Positions 62,387-64,000 of a DNA stretch of 64,000 nucleotides are shown piece after piece; position 1 is the stretch's first letter, and each line of letters opens with the position of its first letter. The DNA is from Streptomyces sp. HUAS ZL42 (GTDB taxonomy: Bacteria > Actinomycetota > Actinomycetes > Streptomycetales > Streptomycetaceae): the NCBI RefSeq assembly GCF_040782645.1, contig NZ_CP160403.1, positions 4,375,001-4,439,000 on the forward strand. The letters are read 5' to 3'. The notes beneath the pieces were generated by a model, which was not told where the DNA came from, searched no databases, and saw only the letters and a program-made list of their open reading frames with translations. The position numbers and the translations under genes were made by a program.

Positions 62387-62579
62387 GTCCGGTTCCCTTC
62401 ATGAAGTTTTCGGGGGATGAGCCCGATCTCGGTCACTCAGAGTGTGTAGATGGTGACAGAAACGGGCCGTTCCCCGAGCATCGCACGCCTACCCATCGCT
62501 CACGGTCCCTCGGACGGGTGATTGGCGGGGCGTCCGCCTGCCGTCGGCCGGATTCGTTTCACGCTGTCCGCTCCGTGGT

Positions 62580-63704
62580 TCACGTCTCGGACTTGCGGTG
62601 CACCCGCGCGACCCAGTCCGCCGGTTTGGAGATCTCCGCCTTGGTCGGGAGGGTGTTCGGAGAGGTCCACACACGGTTGAAGCCGTCCATGCCGACCTGT
62701 CCGACGACGGCCCGTACGAAGCGTTCTCCGTCGCGGTACTGCCTGAGCTTGGCGTCCAGACCCAGCAGCCTGCGCAGCGCCATGTCCAGCCGGGAGGCGC
62801 CCTTGGCGCGCCGCTGCTGGAACTTCTCGCGGATCTCCGCGACGGTCGGCACGACCTCCGGGCCGACCCCGTCCATCACGAAGTCGGCGTGCCCTTCCAG
62901 GAGGGACATCACGGCGGTGAGCCGTCCCAGGATCTCCCGCTGGGCGGGGGTCTGCACCAACTCGACCAGGGACCTGCCACCGTCGTCCTCCTCGCCCTCC
63001 GGACGACCCCCGGCCAGCGACTGGGCGGCCTCCCGGATGCGCTCGAGGACGGTCATGGGGTCGACGTCGGTCTCCCCCAGGAACGACTGGATTTCGCCCT
63101 CGATGTGGTCGCGCAGCCAGGGCACCGCCGAGAACTGCGTGCGGTGCGTCTCCTCGTGCAGGCACACCCACAGGCGGAAGTCGTGGGGCTGTACGTCGAG
63201 TTCGCGCTCCACGTGGACGATGTTCGGGGCGACGAGCAGCAGGCGGCCGCCGCCGTTCTCACCGGCCGGCAGTTCGCGGGTGGCCGGGGCGAAGGTCTCG
63301 TACTGGCCGAGGACCCGGGAGGCCAGGAAGGACAGCAGCATCCCCAGCTCCACGCCGGTGACCTTGCCGCCGACGGCGCCGAGGACCGCGCCACCGGGGG
63401 TGTTGCCGCGCCGCTCCTGCATCTTGTCGAGCAGCGGTTTGAGGATCTCCCGGAACCCGGCGACGTTCGCCCGGATCCAGCCCGGGCGGTCCACCACGAG
63501 GACCGGGGTGTCGTGGATGTCCTCGCTGCCCAAACGAGTGAAGCCCCCGACGTGTTCCTCCGAGGCCTTGGCATGCCGGCGCAGCTCCGCGACGACGGAC
63601 CGGGCCTCGTCGCGGCTCACCTCGGGGCCCGGCCGTACGAGCCGGGTCGCGGTCGCCACCGCGAGATTCCAGTCGACCATCTCCGCACCACCGATGCTCG
63701 TCAT
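62580..63704 (-). CDS. zinc-dependent metalloprotease-like protein (DUF2342, F420-biosynthesis-associated)
   Basis: A 374-residue actinobacterial protein of the DUF2342 family. It has a protease-like zinc site HEETHRTQF (HExxH, near residue 183) and a downstream Glu in SLLEGHADFVMDG that could be the third ligand. No signal peptide is present, so it acts in the cytoplasm. It is often labelled coenzyme F420 biosynthesis-associated, but no F420 gene is near. ATG 63704 is 6 nt after TACGGT with no Shine-Dalgarno. It lies between dacB and tilS, the conserved order. Confidence 0.88.
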   Translation of the reverse strand: MTSIGGAEMVDWNLAVATATRLVRPGPEVSRDEARSVVAELRRHAKASEEHVGGFTRLGSEDIHDTPVLVVDRPGWIRANVAGFREILKPLLDKMQERRGNTPGGAVLGAVGGKVTGVELGMLLSFLASRVLGQYETFAPATRELPAGENGGGRLLLVAPNIVHVERELDVQPHDFRLWVCLHEETHRTQFSAVPWLRDHIEGEIQSFLGETDVDPMTVLERIREAAQSLAGGRPEGEEDDGGRSLVELVQTPAQREILGRLTAVMSLLEGHADFVMDGVGPEVVPTVAEIREKFQQRRAKGASRLDMALRRLLGLDAKLRQYRDGERFVRAVVGQVGMDGFNRVWTSPNTLPTKAEISKPADWVARVHRKSET

Positions 63705-63710
63705 GCGTCA

Positions 63711-63716
63711 ACCGTA
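63711..63716 (-). promoter_or_regulatory. -10 box for leaderless DUF2342 gene
   Basis: TACGGT on the minus strand, 6 nt before ATG 63704. It implies a promoter separate from dacB. Confidence 0.55.
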
Positions 63717-63803
63717 CGTGAGCACTGCCGCTTGGGGCAGGGCTGACCCGTTTGGCGTGGGTGAGGTGACGGGTGGGTCGGCGGGGCTGGGGCGGGTTTC
63801 CGC

Positions 63804-64000
63804 TCACCGGCACCCGCACGCCGCAAGCGCCGTGGCCGCCCTGTCCAGTGCGGTCTGCGCTGCCGTCGGGTCCGTCGTGTCCGACGTCAGGAAGGCGAAG
63901 GCCAGGAGTCGGCCGTCCTGGTCGACGACGGTGCCCGCGAGGGTGTTCACGCCGGTCAGGGTGCCCGTCTTCGCTCGTACGATGCCGGCCGCGCCGTCCG
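63804..64000 (-). CDS. dacB: D-alanyl-D-alanine carboxypeptidase (PBP4/DacB type), C-terminal fragment
   Basis: Only the last 65 codons are inside the window; the gene continues past base 64000. On the minus strand it reads [20 protein letters not shown], then [15 protein letters not shown], ending in a Cys-containing tail (ALAACGCR) at TGA 63804-63806. The KTGTLTGV box is the third catalytic motif of penicillin-binding proteins and is typical of the DacB/PBP4 family. It trims peptidoglycan outside the membrane. The position next to DUF2342 and tilS is also that of dacB in Streptomyces. Confidence 0.85.
   Translation of the reverse strand, partial: DGAAGIVRAKTGTLTGVNTLAGTVVDQDGRLLAFAFLTSDTTDPTAAQTALDRAATALAACGCR

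Noticed and set aside
58406..62404. A 1332-codon open frame on the plus strand
   Set aside because: Antisense to ftsH, hpt and tilS. Long spurious frames are usual in DNA this GC-rich.
63817..63832. A fourth copy of the intergenic repeat (CGCAAGCGCCG inside dacB)
   Set aside because: Only about 11 bases match, and they lie in coding sequence. This is a chance match.

Overview
This window is chromosomal DNA from a high-GC actinomycete, almost certainly a Streptomyces. Codons are strongly GC-biased in the third position. The sigE-cseA-cseB-cseC cluster, Lsr2, ClpC, DisA/RadA and the folate/FtsH/TilS block are all present, and the gene order matches what I remember of the S. coelicolor chromosome core (the region around radA, disA, sigE and ftsH). 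No database search was possible, so names rest on protein motifs and remembered families. I see no prophage, insertion sequence, CRISPR array, rRNA or tRNA. About 60 protein genes cover most of the window. The first (trpS) and last (dacB-like) are cut by the window ends.

Layout. 1-6.4 kb: the trpS tail, a GlxA-type regulator, a cysteine hydrolase, proC, an ABC-2 exporter and a methyltransferase. 6.4-14.1 kb: an SH3b protein, a PQQ-type receptor Ser/Thr kinase, ilvD, a TetR regulator coupled to a sugar-phosphate isomerase-like gene, a 630 bp repeat-bearing spacer, and ppx. 14.1-21.7 kb: a Cys-rich protein, a membrane-anchored sigma-factor-like protein, radA, disA (c-di-AMP synthase), a secreted-domain protein and mutY. 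21.7-25.4 kb: the sigE-cseABC envelope-stress locus. 25.4-35.9 kb: a drug exporter with its divergent TetR repressor, an M23 peptidase, an acid phosphatase, clpC, a prim-pol-like orphan, lsr2, a GNAT enzyme, a BlaI repressor and two small orphans. 36-41.4 kb: one tightly overlapping cofactor operon (DUF2520 protein, panC, nadB, nadC, coaX). 41.5-51.1 kb: a PLP lyase, a TmrB-like ATPase, a NarL-type two-component pair, a MidA methyltransferase facing an orphan nuoD, two PH-domain membrane proteins and a coiled-coil membrane protein. 51.1-54.4 kb: a divergent esterase / aminoacyl-lipid synthase pair. 54.5-64 kb: folP-(NTF2-like)-folB-folK-DUF3180 converging on folE, ftsH, hpt, tilS, a DUF2342 metalloprotease and dacB.

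How the genes work together. Cell-envelope homeostasis recurs: SigE with its Cse regulators, an M23 hydrolase, a PBP4-type carboxypeptidase, an MprF-like lipid aminoacylase with a candidate hydrolase, a tunicamycin-resistance-like ATPase and a BlaI repressor. Cofactor supply (NAD, CoA, folate) and protein quality control (ClpC, FtsH) make up most of the rest.

Two global signals stand out. First, at least 16 genes have a TANNNT-like -10 box ending 6 or 7 nt before the start codon and no Shine-Dalgarno, as expected for leaderless mRNAs; this also decides several start codons. Second, a structured intergenic repeat occurs twice nearly complete and once as a tail-only copy.
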